This document shows, piece after piece, positions 36,939 to 46,235 of a stretch of DNA of 64,000 nt; positions within the stretch are counted from its first letter, which is position 1; each line of letters starts with the position of its first letter. The translations under genes and the position numbers were made by a program. This DNA comes from Arenibacter hampyeongensis (GTDB lineage: Bacteria; Bacteroidota; Bacteroidia; Flavobacteriales; Flavobacteriaceae), in NCBI RefSeq assembly GCF_002909255.1, contig NZ_PIOB01000010.1, positions 111,289 to 175,288 on the forward strand. Direction: 5' to 3'. The notes below the pieces were generated by a model. That model made no database searches. It worked only from the letters and a program-made list of their open reading frames with translations, and was not told the DNA's origin.

Positions 36939-39305
36939 CTAATCTACTTTGTGCAACTCGGAATTCAGCCAAGTTTTCTGATTCTTTTGCAAAGTTATAT
37001 TGACATTGACATCGCCATATACCAACTTTATTTCTGTTTCGTTTTTAGCCATAAGACCCACTTTTTCCAGATGGCCATTCTTCCACTCCAAATCAACCAC
37101 AATATTACCTCGGGCGACCAATCCATTGATCGACCCTGTACCCCAGTTCTCTGGCAAGGCGGGCAATAATCTAAGAAATCCTTCATGCGATTGCAACAGT
37201 AGTTCCGCCACTGCGGCAGAATATCCAAAATTACCGTCTATTTGAAATGGGGGATGCTCGTCGAACAAATTGTCCGCAATCGAAATTTGCATGAATTTAT
37301 TGATATTCTCCTGGGCCGACTTGGCATCCAGTAACCGTGCATTGAAATTGATCATCCAAGCCCTGCTCCATCCCGTACCTGCACCCCCGTGCTGAAGACG
37401 GTAATCGATGGTTTTTTGGGCAGCAGCAAATGCCTTCTTATCCTTAGAGGTAATGGCATCCCCTGGGTGAAGGGCATACAGATGTGACATATGCCTATGT
37501 CCTTTTTCCGGCTCCTCATAATCCTGGTTCCATTCCAAGATCCTACCATCTTTCCCTATGCTAACTCCAGGATTAAGATCTTTCAATTTTGACTTAACTT
37601 CCTTAATGAAGTCATCATTTATATGCAACACTTCTGCAGCTTCCAAAGTATTCTCAAAAGCCTCGGCTATAATTTGATGCCCCATTGCGGTCCCTAAGGA
37701 CATGGCAGCTGGTTTACCATCCTCAGCCAAATAGGAGTTTTCTGGGGACATTTCCGGGTAGGAAATCCATTTTCCACTATTTTCATCTTTCTGCAGCCAA
37801 TCCAAATAAAACTCACTTATCGATTTTAGAAAAGGGTAGGCACGGTCTTTCAGAAACGCATTATCCTGTGTAAATCTATAATGCTCCCAATAATGTTGGG
37901 CCAGCCATCCACCACCGTGGATCCATGCACCCCAATAGGGCATATCGGCACGCATCCATGGAGCCGCCCAAAGATCGGTAGCGTGATGTAGCACTGCCCC
38001 CCGACGGATACCATATTGTTCCTTCGCCGTAATTTTCCCCCGTTCCAACAATCGATCTCCAAAATCGAATAGAGGCACATGCAGTTCGGAAAGATTGGTC
38101 ACTTCAGCTGGCCAATAATTCATCTGTAAGTTAATATTGAGATGGTAATCTGCATTCCAAGGGGCTTCTACATGCTCGTTCCAGATACCTTGAAGGTTGG
38201 CAGGATTGGTTCCCAGCCGTGAGGAAGAAATAAGCAGATAACGGCCATATTGAAATAATTTGGCGGCCAAATCGGGATCTTCATTTCCGTCTTTAATTCT
38301 TTTTAACCTGAGGTCCGTTGGAAGCGAATCCAGTTCACTACCCTCCAATTCAAAGGATACCCGGTCATACAAATTGGAATAATCCGCAATATGTCTCTCC
38401 AAAAGGCTTGAAAAGGTATGTCCGTTCAAGCGTTTTAAGGTTGTATTATTTTTAGCAACATAATCATCCGAGTAAAAGGAAGTATTGCAAACAATAAATA
38501 TAGTGGCCTCCTTTACCCCTTTTAAGGTCAAAGATCCATTCTTGGCAATTACTTCACCAGATGAATTTTCTACCTTAAGTCGTGTCTCGAATTTAACCCC
38601 ATAATCTATCTCGAACGGCAGATCTTCCTTTTTCCCTCCATATTGGGTCACCATCCCCATCATGCTAATCTCCGAATCGGAGGGGTTTGTTGTAGATATG
38701 GTTTTATGACCGTGATCTTCCGGGCGATCCAATTTAAGATCAAAATCCATTCCTTCCTTGGCAGAAGTACTCAAATGGATAACCATGACGTCATCTGCCT
38801 TGGATGAAAAAACCTTTTCGGAATAGGAAGCTCCCTTACTTTTATAGTCCACTTCTATTAAGGCATCGTTTAGATTTAAAGACCTTCTATAGTCCTCAAC
38901 CTCTTTATCACCCTTAAAATCGATAAAAAGATCGCCCATAGTCTGATGTGACCTAATCACCGTTTTATATGAAAACTTGTCCATATAAGCGGCATCTACC
39001 TCGTGAGGTTTCCCTGCCCTCAACAATCCTCTGAAATGCTCTAGATCTTCTGGAGATCCTTTGGAACTGCCCCAATCCGGACCTCCGGGCCACATGGAAT
39101 CTTCATTGAGCTGTATTCTTTCATTTTGAGGGTCTCCAAAAACCATAGCCCCCAATCGACCGTTACCCACGGGTAGGGCTTCCATCCATTTGGCCGCTGG
39201 TTGTGCATACCATAGGTCATTGGATTCCCTGATATTTTTCTGTTCCTGACAACTGAAATTAATAGCCCAAAGAAGTGTTAGTACAAATACCTTTATTCGA
39301 TTCAT
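36939..39305 (-). CDS. GH95 alpha-L-fucosidase / alpha-L-galactosidase lipoprotein
   Basis: 788 residues, lipobox INFSC (Cys19). N-terminal beta-sandwich about 25-280 (NDLWYAQPAAKWMEALPVGN, then RIQLNEDSMWPGG), then an alpha/alpha barrel. Catalytic positions known from Bifidobacterium AfcA can be seen: the Asn pair in YHLNINLQMNYWPAEVTN, Glu in YPEMSPENSY, and Asp in FQIDGNFGYSAAVAELLLQS. GH95 enzymes are inverting and remove alpha-1,2-linked L-fucose or L-galactose; which one cannot be decided by eye. It probably works in the periplasm with the GH29 enzymes on differently linked or branched fucose. Complete length for the family. Confidence 0.94.
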   Translation of the reverse strand: MNRIKVFVLTLLWAINFSCQEQKNIRESNDLWYAQPAAKWMEALPVGNGRLGAMVFGDPQNERIQLNEDSMWPGGPDWGSSKGSPEDLEHFRGLLRAGKPHEVDAAYMDKFSYKTVIRSHQTMGDLFIDFKGDKEVEDYRRSLNLNDALIEVDYKSKGASYSEKVFSSKADDVMVIHLSTSAKEGMDFDLKLDRPEDHGHKTISTTNPSDSEISMMGMVTQYGGKKEDLPFEIDYGVKFETRLKVENSSGEVIAKNGSLTLKGVKEATIFIVCNTSFYSDDYVAKNNTTLKRLNGHTFSSLLERHIADYSNLYDRVSFELEGSELDSLPTDLRLKRIKDGNEDPDLAAKLFQYGRYLLISSSRLGTNPANLQGIWNEHVEAPWNADYHLNINLQMNYWPAEVTNLSELHVPLFDFGDRLLERGKITAKEQYGIRRGAVLHHATDLWAAPWMRADMPYWGAWIHGGGWLAQHYWEHYRFTQDNAFLKDRAYPFLKSISEFYLDWLQKDENSGKWISYPEMSPENSYLAEDGKPAAMSLGTAMGHQIIAEAFENTLEAAEVLHINDDFIKEVKSKLKDLNPGVSIGKDGRILEWNQDYEEPEKGHRHMSHLYALHPGDAITSKDKKAFAAAQKTIDYRLQHGGAGTGWSRAWMINFNARLLDAKSAQENINKFMQISIADNLFDEHPPFQIDGNFGYSAAVAELLLQSHEGFLRLLPALPENWGTGSINGLVARGNIVVDLEWKNGHLEKVGLMAKNETEIKLVYGDVNVNITLQKNQKTWLNSELHKVD

Positions 39306-39322
39306 TTCTAATTTTTATAATG

Positions 39323-40717
39323 CTATTTCAACTCCCAATTATCCGTCCTAAAAGCGGATGCTGGTAAGCCCCCTGAGTTATAAAGATTGGGTAATGCTCC
39401 ATTGGTAAAAGCAAACCGAACCGCCACTGGATTTTTTACTTTGGAAGAGGACACCACAACCGTTTTGCCATTGATTTTGGCCTTTGCGGGATAAAGTACT
39501 TGATCTTCCCCTGCAATATAAAACTCGAGTAACTCCTTACCTTTTTTCATTAATCCATTTTCTGCATGATTAAAGTTTAGAATTATTTTATTCTTCTTAA
39601 TCTCCATGGAGGTGTAGACAGGTCCCGAATAATCCAGCCCCTCTTTTCCATAGGTTTTGGCCAAGGCCCATAGCGCCAATCGGTGTCCTACCTCCTGCTT
39701 GTTGATGGGGTGTATATTTTCCAGATTTCCAATATCATTGGTGACCACCATTCCCGTATTGGCTAAATTATTCATGGTATACAACTGGGCATCCCTGACA
39801 TGGGCAGCATCCGTTGCGTTAGGGTCGTCATATTTATACGGGGCAATCTGCACAAAATAAAAAGGCAGTTCTTTACCCCATTCCTCCCTCCAGGATTTGA
39901 TCATCAAGGGAAAAGATTTGTAATAGGAATCCGGATTTACCCTATTGGATTCCCCTTGGTACCAAATGCATCCAGCTATATTAAACTTGGTAATCGGGTG
40001 TATCATGGCATTGTAAGCCAAGCCAGGATTGTTGGGCCACCAGGCAACTGCGTTAAGTTTTTCTGCGGCTTCTTTTAATTCGGTATCCTCCGTAATCAAT
40101 TCGCTTTTCAACCAAACCTCAACGGGTGTGCCGCCCCAACTAGAGTTAATTAGGCCCACTGGAATTGATAAATTCTGATGAAGTTCCCTGCCAAAAAAAT
40201 AAGCTACCGAACTAAACTTCGCCATGGTTTCGGGTGTACACACCTCCCATTTACCCTTCAATTGATCTTGGGGATTATCCGATATCTGCTGTGCCACTTG
40301 AAAAAAGCGTATTTCTGGATACTTGGCATTTTTTATCTCCTCCTCTACGTTCTCCAAACCGTTTTTAGGCGTCCATTGCATATTGCTTTGTCCAGACCCC
40401 AACCAAACCTCACCGATAAGAACATTTTTCAACTCCAATTTTTCATGACCTTCCACCATAACGCTATAAGTGCCGCCGGCCTTGGGAGTCGTCAATTTCA
40501 AGGACCAAACCCCTTGAAAAGCCTTAGTGGTGACCTTTTCATTATTCCAAGTTCCATAAACTGTTACCTCCTCACTGGTCGAAGTCGTCCATCCCCAAAT
40601 GGTAACATCCGATTCTTGTTGCAGCACCATATTATCGGAAAGAATGGAAGGAAGCCATATCTCTCCATAAGTATTGCCTGCCCAAAGCCAAAGTGCTAGT
40701 AGAATTATCTTTTTCAT
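39323..40717 (-). CDS. sialate O-acetylesterase-type SGNH esterase
   Basis: 464 residues, Sec signal 1-18 (GNTYG). Jelly-roll-like N-terminus, then the SGNH-type catalytic domain: Ser in WLGSGQSNMQW, the oxyanion segment SWGGTPVEVWLKSELI, WYQGESNRVNPDSYY, and the Asp/His end NDIGNLENIHPINKQEVGHR. This family deacetylates sugars; named after sialate esterases, it is common in loci for acetylated plant and algal glycans. Within this operon (7 bases after the three-domain esterase) it most likely removes acetyl groups from fucan or a linked sugar. Sialic acid as substrate is not supported by other genes in the operon. Confidence 0.9.
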   Translation of the reverse strand: MKKIILLALWLWAGNTYGEIWLPSILSDNMVLQQESDVTIWGWTTSTSEEVTVYGTWNNEKVTTKAFQGVWSLKLTTPKAGGTYSVMVEGHEKLELKNVLIGEVWLGSGQSNMQWTPKNGLENVEEEIKNAKYPEIRFFQVAQQISDNPQDQLKGKWEVCTPETMAKFSSVAYFFGRELHQNLSIPVGLINSSWGGTPVEVWLKSELITEDTELKEAAEKLNAVAWWPNNPGLAYNAMIHPITKFNIAGCIWYQGESNRVNPDSYYKSFPLMIKSWREEWGKELPFYFVQIAPYKYDDPNATDAAHVRDAQLYTMNNLANTGMVVTNDIGNLENIHPINKQEVGHRLALWALAKTYGKEGLDYSGPVYTSMEIKKNKIILNFNHAENGLMKKGKELLEFYIAGEDQVLYPAKAKINGKTVVVSSSKVKNPVAVRFAFTNGALPNLYNSGGLPASAFRTDNWELK

Positions 40718-40724
40718 GAATTCA

Positions 40725-42857
40725 CTATTTAGTTAAATTAATATGTTCTTGGATATATTTTGCCCAAACTTTATAACCCTGCGGCAATAAATGAATACCA
40801 TCCTGGGAATATAAATCAACCTTTAAAAATCCTTTCTCATCAGAAAACTCATTGACCACATTGTAATAGAATACATTTTTTTGATCTCCGAAATCCTTGA
40901 TCAAGGAGTGAATTTTATTGTATTTCTCCCGTCTATCCGTATTTGGGTCCAGTCCTGTGGGCAGTGGGCCAAAAAACATTATTTTGGTGAAAGGGGAAAA
41001 TTTTTCCTTGGTTACTTCCAATACCTTACGTATACCCTCTGCAATTTCCTCCGCTGTATTATCCCCAAAATTATTTACACCAATGGCCAGCATCACTACC
41101 TTAGGTTGCGCATTTTCATATTTTCCATTATTAAGGCGGTACAAAATGTGTTGTGTACGGTCCCCAGAAATACCGGCACCGATCCAATTCAAATCCTTGA
41201 AATAAATATCTGCTGCTTCCTTACCTGGGGCATAGGTGACATTAGGCCTTTTTCCACCCCAACCTTGGGTAATGGAATTCCCAATAAGCAATAAATCAAT
41301 TTCTTTTGATGCCTGGCACAAAGAATCTATATCCCGGGCCTGTGCCCACCAATCTTTACCTTCTATCCACCCTGCGGCGGAACGAAATTCGGCACTTGGT
41401 GTTGGTATTATAGCATAATTTACCTTTTGACCAGTTGCCCTAAGGACAAAATCGACAATTGGGGTAGGATTATCCAAACTATGTGGATGATGTCCTACAC
41501 CATCTTTATAAATCACCGTTATAGCGCCTCCATGTGCCTTAATCCCTGCCTCGAAAGGCTTTGTATTCTCATCAATGGGCACCACAACATCGGCGGCACC
41601 ACAAACATGCATCATAGGAAAACCACCCTTCGCAATGGATTCTATCTTTTGAATTGGGTTTCCGTTGAACTTTGCTATATCTTTTTCGGATTTTAGACTG
41701 TAAACTTTTTTAAATGCTTCCCAATCCGAGGCACTACCTTTGCCCTTTCCCAAACCTCCGGGCCAGCTCTTGCCATCCAATACAGGGGCATCGGCATATA
41801 CACAGGCAACTTTTTTTGGATTTTTTTCGGCCCAATTATAAATGATCAAGCCACCTCTGCTCATACCCTCCAACACCACTTTTTTCGATAGTCCGGCTTG
41901 AGTCATTAGTCTATAAAATCCATCCCACCTCTTCACGGCTTCTGGACCGCCAAACAAATTGGCTACATCGCAATAGGCGATATGAAATCCCCTTTCCAAT
42001 AAGGCAATATCCGTTTGAGGTTCGTGACCCCAGAATCTTGCCCGTAACACCCACGGGGCTCCAGGTGCCACTTTTTTGGGGCGGACAAGTTTACAGGCGT
42101 TGCCCTTATATTCGAAATTGCTAAGAGGAAAACCATAAAAGTTTTCGGTTTCCATTTCCTTTACTTCCTTGGATTTTAGCGCAACTATGGTTTCAATTTC
42201 CTTTTGAACTACCGCCTCATATAATCGCTTTGCAATCACCGTTGCCCCTAAAGAGGAAGGATGTACCATATCGGGTAATAAACCAAGTTGATTTATGAAA
42301 AGCTGATATAAATCCAACACTTCCGAATTGGTCTTAAACGCAACCGAACGGGTAATTGGTGTAATCCTATTTTTGATGACCTCGTTCCAAATCCCAGTTG
42401 TATCCGTGGTAAATGCCGGTACTGGGAGCAATAGGATAATTCGCGCCCTTTTATTTTCCTTTTTAAAGCTATTGACCAATTCTATATAATCCGCCTCAAA
42501 ATTGTCTAAATGAACCCGATTCTGCAACTTACTGTCATTGGTACCCAATTTTATAAAGACGATATCCGGTTTAAATTTCAATGCATTGGAATAGGCCTCT
42601 GTTTCCCAATACGGTTTGTCGCCCCGTTTTAAAAGTGTACGCCCACCAACCCCAAAATTCTGTACCTCATATGGGTTTCCCAGCATGGATTGCAATTGTG
42701 CTGGAAAAGCATTTTTATCCTTGTTGGCCACCCCTGAGCCATAAGTGATGCTGTTCCCCACACAAGCAATTTTTATGGGGTCCTGAAGGCTAGCACCGGC
42801 GGATTCCGTTATAATAAATAACCCCAATAATATAAATTGTAGCAGCCTTTTAACCAT
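40725..42857 (-). CDS. three-domain esterase: SGNH - alpha/beta hydrolase - SGNH
   Basis: 710 residues with a signal peptide (about 1-22). Three separate hydrolase domains in one chain. Domain 1 (about 27-220): GDSL box ACVGNSITYG with Ser36 and Asp196/His199 in LPDMVHP. Domain 2 (about 240-475): alpha/beta hydrolase with nucleophile elbow GMSRGG (Ser333) and a late GVGHHPHS His. Domain 3 (about 518-710): GDSL box LLIGNSITQGWGG (Ser528) and Asp686/His689 in SQDGIHLLPQGY. Each catalytic set looks intact. No other activity is seen. It probably removes several kinds of ester groups (acetyl, methyl, feruloyl) from the glycan or its oligosaccharides. The ORF is continuous, so this is a real fusion unless the assembly is wrong. 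It is followed by the acetylesterase gene after 7 bases. Confidence 0.88.
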   Translation of the reverse strand: MVKRLLQFILLGLFIITESAGASLQDPIKIACVGNSITYGSGVANKDKNAFPAQLQSMLGNPYEVQNFGVGGRTLLKRGDKPYWETEAYSNALKFKPDIVFIKLGTNDSKLQNRVHLDNFEADYIELVNSFKKENKRARIILLLPVPAFTTDTTGIWNEVIKNRITPITRSVAFKTNSEVLDLYQLFINQLGLLPDMVHPSSLGATVIAKRLYEAVVQKEIETIVALKSKEVKEMETENFYGFPLSNFEYKGNACKLVRPKKVAPGAPWVLRARFWGHEPQTDIALLERGFHIAYCDVANLFGGPEAVKRWDGFYRLMTQAGLSKKVVLEGMSRGGLIIYNWAEKNPKKVACVYADAPVLDGKSWPGGLGKGKGSASDWEAFKKVYSLKSEKDIAKFNGNPIQKIESIAKGGFPMMHVCGAADVVVPIDENTKPFEAGIKAHGGAITVIYKDGVGHHPHSLDNPTPIVDFVLRATGQKVNYAIIPTPSAEFRSAAGWIEGKDWWAQARDIDSLCQASKEIDLLLIGNSITQGWGGKRPNVTYAPGKEAADIYFKDLNWIGAGISGDRTQHILYRLNNGKYENAQPKVVMLAIGVNNFGDNTAEEIAEGIRKVLEVTKEKFSPFTKIMFFGPLPTGLDPNTDRREKYNKIHSLIKDFGDQKNVFYYNVVNEFSDEKGFLKVDLYSQDGIHLLPQGYKVWAKYIQEHINLTK

Positions 42858-42893
42858 ATCTTTTTATATATCAAAACCCTTTACAGGGAGATA

Positions 42894-45047
42894 TTATTTC
42901 GTTTTAAATTCCCAAGATACTTTTTTGTTGTAGCCAAACGGCTTCCCTTTCTCTGGACTGCCCATAGCACCTCTTAGATTTCCTTTTTTGTCTCTTTTCA
43001 CTTTTATATCGACTCTGGAATATTGGCCTTGTTCAAAATCGAAGCTTAGACCATCATCATCATAAAGGGTAAACTCCCCTTCCTTTGTCCCATAATGACG
43101 TATGATTAGGTCCACCTTCTCGCCCAGTTTAGGTGCTTGTCTTTGAATGGGTCGCATTGGAATTATACCGCCATCCCTAACAAATAATGGTATTTTTTCC
43201 AATCCGGGAGCTACTGTAATCACCTCGTTTTCTCCCACGAATGTGCCTTCGTAAAAATCGAACCATTTGCCTGCCGGCAGGATTACCTTTCTCTCCTTCT
43301 CCCCTTCAAACATGGGAGCTACCAAAATATTATCGCCCATCATGTATTGATCTTTAATTTCACTTTTAACGGCCACCTTATAAGGATTGTCGGTAGAATC
43401 CAATTGGCCTTCAGCCACATCCTGGTTATAAGAAAAGCCATCCACCAAATTCATGGCCCTAAACGGTGGCAAACCTTCAAAATGATATTGGGAAAAGGTG
43501 GTATAGATATATGGCAACAACTGCATTCTTAGATTGGCCACATCCCTAACCGCTGCTTCCACCTCGGGAAAGGACCATGGTTTGGTACCATCTGCCCAGG
43601 CATTAAGCATGGCCATGGGTGAAAAGCAAACGGATTGCATTCTTCTCAACCACTCTTCAGCTGTTTTGGAAGCACGCACCTCGGGGGTCCATAACACTCC
43701 AATAAAACTGCTATTTACCAGGGCTGTTATAAAATCCTTATGACTGTAGTAGTCGTTGTAAATTACATAGGGCAACGCACTGGCCCCGGCGTTGGATGCC
43801 CTGACCAAACCGTATGTTCTTTGATTCCTTTCCTTGAACCACTTCGCGGTCATATCCTGGATCAACAGGCCGTAGACCTGTCTCATTTGTTCGCCACTAT
43901 AACCAGAGGGAAATGTAGCTACATCTGGCCATACCCAAAAGTCATAGCCATCCACCTCATCTATTTTATAACCACTGACCCCTATGTTCAAATGATTTTC
44001 AACAAAGTGGGCCTTAAAAATATCTCTTGTTTCCTGAAGCATCAAATCGGGAACAATACCATTCCAAACCGTATGGGAAGCTGAAAGATCTTTCATTTTG
44101 GGATATAATGACCCTACTGGCGACACAAAGGGATTCAACCATAAATTGGTGCGAATTCCTTGGTCAAGCAGTTCATTGTTGAACTTTTCCGGATCTGGAA
44201 ACCTTGTTCTGTCCCATTCAAAAGTGCAGGGATATGACATACTGTGCCATCCTGGCTCCACACCAATAAAATCTAAGGGAAAATCGTGATCTTCAAATTC
44301 CTTCGCTTCCCTAACAATATCGTACTGACTATAAAGTGTAGGTACTCTTTGGGTAAATCCGAGCCCCCATTTGGGAGGAATATAACCTCCTCCATTAAAT
44401 AAATTATAGCGTTGTACCGCTTCCATGGGCGAGGATCCCCCATACACATAAACATCGGTTCCCTTGGCCGGTACCAAAATTTCCACAGCATCGGAATAAG
44501 GTTGGGCCTGCCATTGCCGATCGGTATTCCTATCCCGTAGTACGGGTTTGTCATCCGCATCTACCCGTACGCCTGTCCCGGCATAAACCGTAATATATCT
44601 GGCAGCATCAATTAAAACCCCATATCCCTTGGAAGAAACATAAAACGGAACCGGGGCATGGGTACGCCCATCATCCCTTCCTCCATAATGATCCACGTGC
44701 AATTGCATGATACGGCCTCTCTGGTGTACCGTCTTAAAATTGAGTCCCAAGCCATAAATTTGCTCTTCCCTGGTCAGTGGAAATTGCAAATAGGTCTTCC
44801 CATCTATGACCTTGGTTTTAATTTTATCCCTTTCAAACGGAAAAATTGCCAAAGGCAATTGACTAAGTGCTTCCTTCTTGGGCTGCACATCAACTGCCTT
44901 TAACAGGCTAATATCCTCTGGCTCCCCAACACTGGCTTTCCAAATTCCATTTTCAATTTCGGTCCATTCCAACTCCTGTCCATATCCCGTGGAGACATAT
45001 AAGCTAGTTATAAGGCATAAAATAATTACATGGAATTTGGAATTCAT
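42894..45047 (-). CDS. GH31-family glycosidase
   Basis: About 717 residues from the ATG at 45047, which begins a standard signal peptide (MNSKFHVIILCLITSLYVST, then GYGQ); an upstream ATG at 45107 is less likely. N-terminal beta-sandwich, then the catalytic barrel: KWGLGFTQRVPTLYSQYDIV, DFPLDFIGVEPGWHSMSYP, nucleophile Asp363 in GVSGYKIDEVDGYDFWV, and the acid/base region VIYNDYYSHKDFITAL. A distal beta domain ends the protein. GH31 enzymes are alpha-glycosidases (glucosidase, xylosidase, galactosidase). The usual Trp-Arg-x-x-Ser type motif is not obvious, so a non-glucose sugar such as alpha-galactose is possible. It likely cleaves a side chain or neighbour of fucose. Confidence 0.87.
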   Translation of the reverse strand: MNSKFHVIILCLITSLYVSTGYGQELEWTEIENGIWKASVGEPEDISLLKAVDVQPKKEALSQLPLAIFPFERDKIKTKVIDGKTYLQFPLTREEQIYGLGLNFKTVHQRGRIMQLHVDHYGGRDDGRTHAPVPFYVSSKGYGVLIDAARYITVYAGTGVRVDADDKPVLRDRNTDRQWQAQPYSDAVEILVPAKGTDVYVYGGSSPMEAVQRYNLFNGGGYIPPKWGLGFTQRVPTLYSQYDIVREAKEFEDHDFPLDFIGVEPGWHSMSYPCTFEWDRTRFPDPEKFNNELLDQGIRTNLWLNPFVSPVGSLYPKMKDLSASHTVWNGIVPDLMLQETRDIFKAHFVENHLNIGVSGYKIDEVDGYDFWVWPDVATFPSGYSGEQMRQVYGLLIQDMTAKWFKERNQRTYGLVRASNAGASALPYVIYNDYYSHKDFITALVNSSFIGVLWTPEVRASKTAEEWLRRMQSVCFSPMAMLNAWADGTKPWSFPEVEAAVRDVANLRMQLLPYIYTTFSQYHFEGLPPFRAMNLVDGFSYNQDVAEGQLDSTDNPYKVAVKSEIKDQYMMGDNILVAPMFEGEKERKVILPAGKWFDFYEGTFVGENEVITVAPGLEKIPLFVRDGGIIPMRPIQRQAPKLGEKVDLIIRHYGTKEGEFTLYDDDGLSFDFEQGQYSRVDIKVKRDKKGNLRGAMGSPEKGKPFGYNKKVSWEFKTK

Positions 45048-45107
45048 GCTAGTTGTATTTTTAAAATTAAGTATCCACCACAAATTTAGGTAGACCAACA
45101 AAACCAT

Positions 45108-45274
45108 TGACCTCTCGACTCCGCTCGAGTGGCACTTTGGGATTAAACAAACATTGCCCGGTCTAGCGCATCCCGATAGCTATCGGGAGAGACCTGAACG
45201 ACTCTTAAAATATTATATATTATTAGAATAGACCCGTTCACAATTTGTGGGGTAGATTCCAAATTGGTTTAATC
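45108..45274. repeat. intergenic region with 18-bp perfect palindrome
   Basis: TCCCGATAGCTATCGGGA (45171-45188) is a perfect palindrome, and CTCGA-CTCCGC-TCGAG forms a second small hairpin at about 45115-45131. This interrupts the otherwise tight operon between the diketo-acid hydrolase and GH31 genes. It may be a dispersed repeat or act as a processing hairpin in the mRNA. Confidence 0.65.
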
Positions 45275-46135
45275 TTATTTCCCGCTATATGCCTTTGCAG
45301 TTTGTTTGGAACTTCCAAGTCCTTCGATGCCCAATTCTACCACATCGCCTGCTTTTAAATATTTGGGGGGATTAAATCCAAGCCCTACACCAAAAGGAGT
45401 CCCTGTTGAAATAATATCCCCTGGCAACAAGCTCATAAACTGACTGATATAGCTTACTACTTCTTGAATGTTGAAAATAAAATCCGAGGTAGAACTATCC
45501 TGAACCTTTTCCCCATTTAATTTTAACCACAAGTTCAGGTTATTGGGGTCCTTAATTTCATCTTTTGTAGCAATGAATGGTCCTACAGGCGCAAAGGTGT
45601 CGCAACTTTTACCCTTCACCCATTGTCCTTCACGTTCTATTTGAAAGGCTCTCTCACTGTAATCGTTGTGCAGTACATATCCGGCAACATGATCCAAAGC
45701 ATTTTCTTCCGAAACATAAGATGCCTTTTTACCGATTACCACTGCCAATTCCACCTCCCAATCCGTTTTTTTGCTTCCTTTTGGAATGACAACATCATCA
45801 TTAGGTCCTACAATGGCAGAAGTAGCCTTAAAGAACAATACCGGCTCTTTAGGCACTGCCATACCGCTTTCAGCCGCATGTTTTGCATAGTTTAGACCCA
45901 CGCAAACAATTTTTGATGGTCTAACCAAAGGAGCTCCTAACCGAACGCTATCGTTCACCTTGGGACAACTACTTTCATTTCCTGCCAACCATTTTTTTAA
46001 TTGTTCCAATCCGTCTGTTCCAAAGAAATCCTCATTGTAATCCCTTCCGAAGGCAGATACATCCAATCGGGTACCATTTTCCAATTGTACACCTGGTTTT
46101 TCCTTACCTATTTCTCCAAATCTTATTAGTTTCAT
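45275..46135 (-). CDS. FAH-family hydrolase, probable 2,4-diketo-3-deoxy-L-fuconate hydrolase
   Basis: 286 residues of the fumarylacetoacetate hydrolase family, cytoplasmic. Metal ligands Glu127 and Glu129 in DWEVELAVVIG and Asp158 in VLHNDYSERAFQ, plus CVGLNYAKHAAESGM and PGDIISTGTPFGVGLG, as in the 2,4-diketo-3-deoxy-sugar-acid hydrolases (often mislabelled ureidoglycolate lyase). In the oxidative fucose pathway this enzyme cleaves 2,4-diketo-3-deoxy-L-fuconate into pyruvate and L-lactate. The L-fuconate dehydratase and keto-deoxy-fuconate dehydrogenase genes are in the same operon, as is an L-lactate dehydrogenase, which together make the assignment strong. It lies between a sulfatase gene and GH31. 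Confidence 0.88.
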   Translation of the reverse strand: MKLIRFGEIGKEKPGVQLENGTRLDVSAFGRDYNEDFFGTDGLEQLKKWLAGNESSCPKVNDSVRLGAPLVRPSKIVCVGLNYAKHAAESGMAVPKEPVLFFKATSAIVGPNDDVVIPKGSKKTDWEVELAVVIGKKASYVSEENALDHVAGYVLHNDYSERAFQIEREGQWVKGKSCDTFAPVGPFIATKDEIKDPNNLNLWLKLNGEKVQDSSTSDFIFNIQEVVSYISQFMSLLPGDIISTGTPFGVGLGFNPPKYLKAGDVVELGIEGLGSSKQTAKAYSGK

Positions 46136-46235
46136 TTGTTCCTGTTTATTGAGTTACTATTTATATATAATATTTGTTACGGTTTCCTCTTTCATGAAAT
46201 AAACATTCAAATTAAGCAATTTTCAAATATTCAAA

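Noticed and set aside
39323..40717. Reading the operon as a sialic acid locus because of the sialate O-acetylesterase and sialidase-like proteins
   Set aside because: No intact NanA, NanE or NanK genes; the esterase family is common in loci for other acetylated glycans, and the propellers lack a clear GH33 signature.
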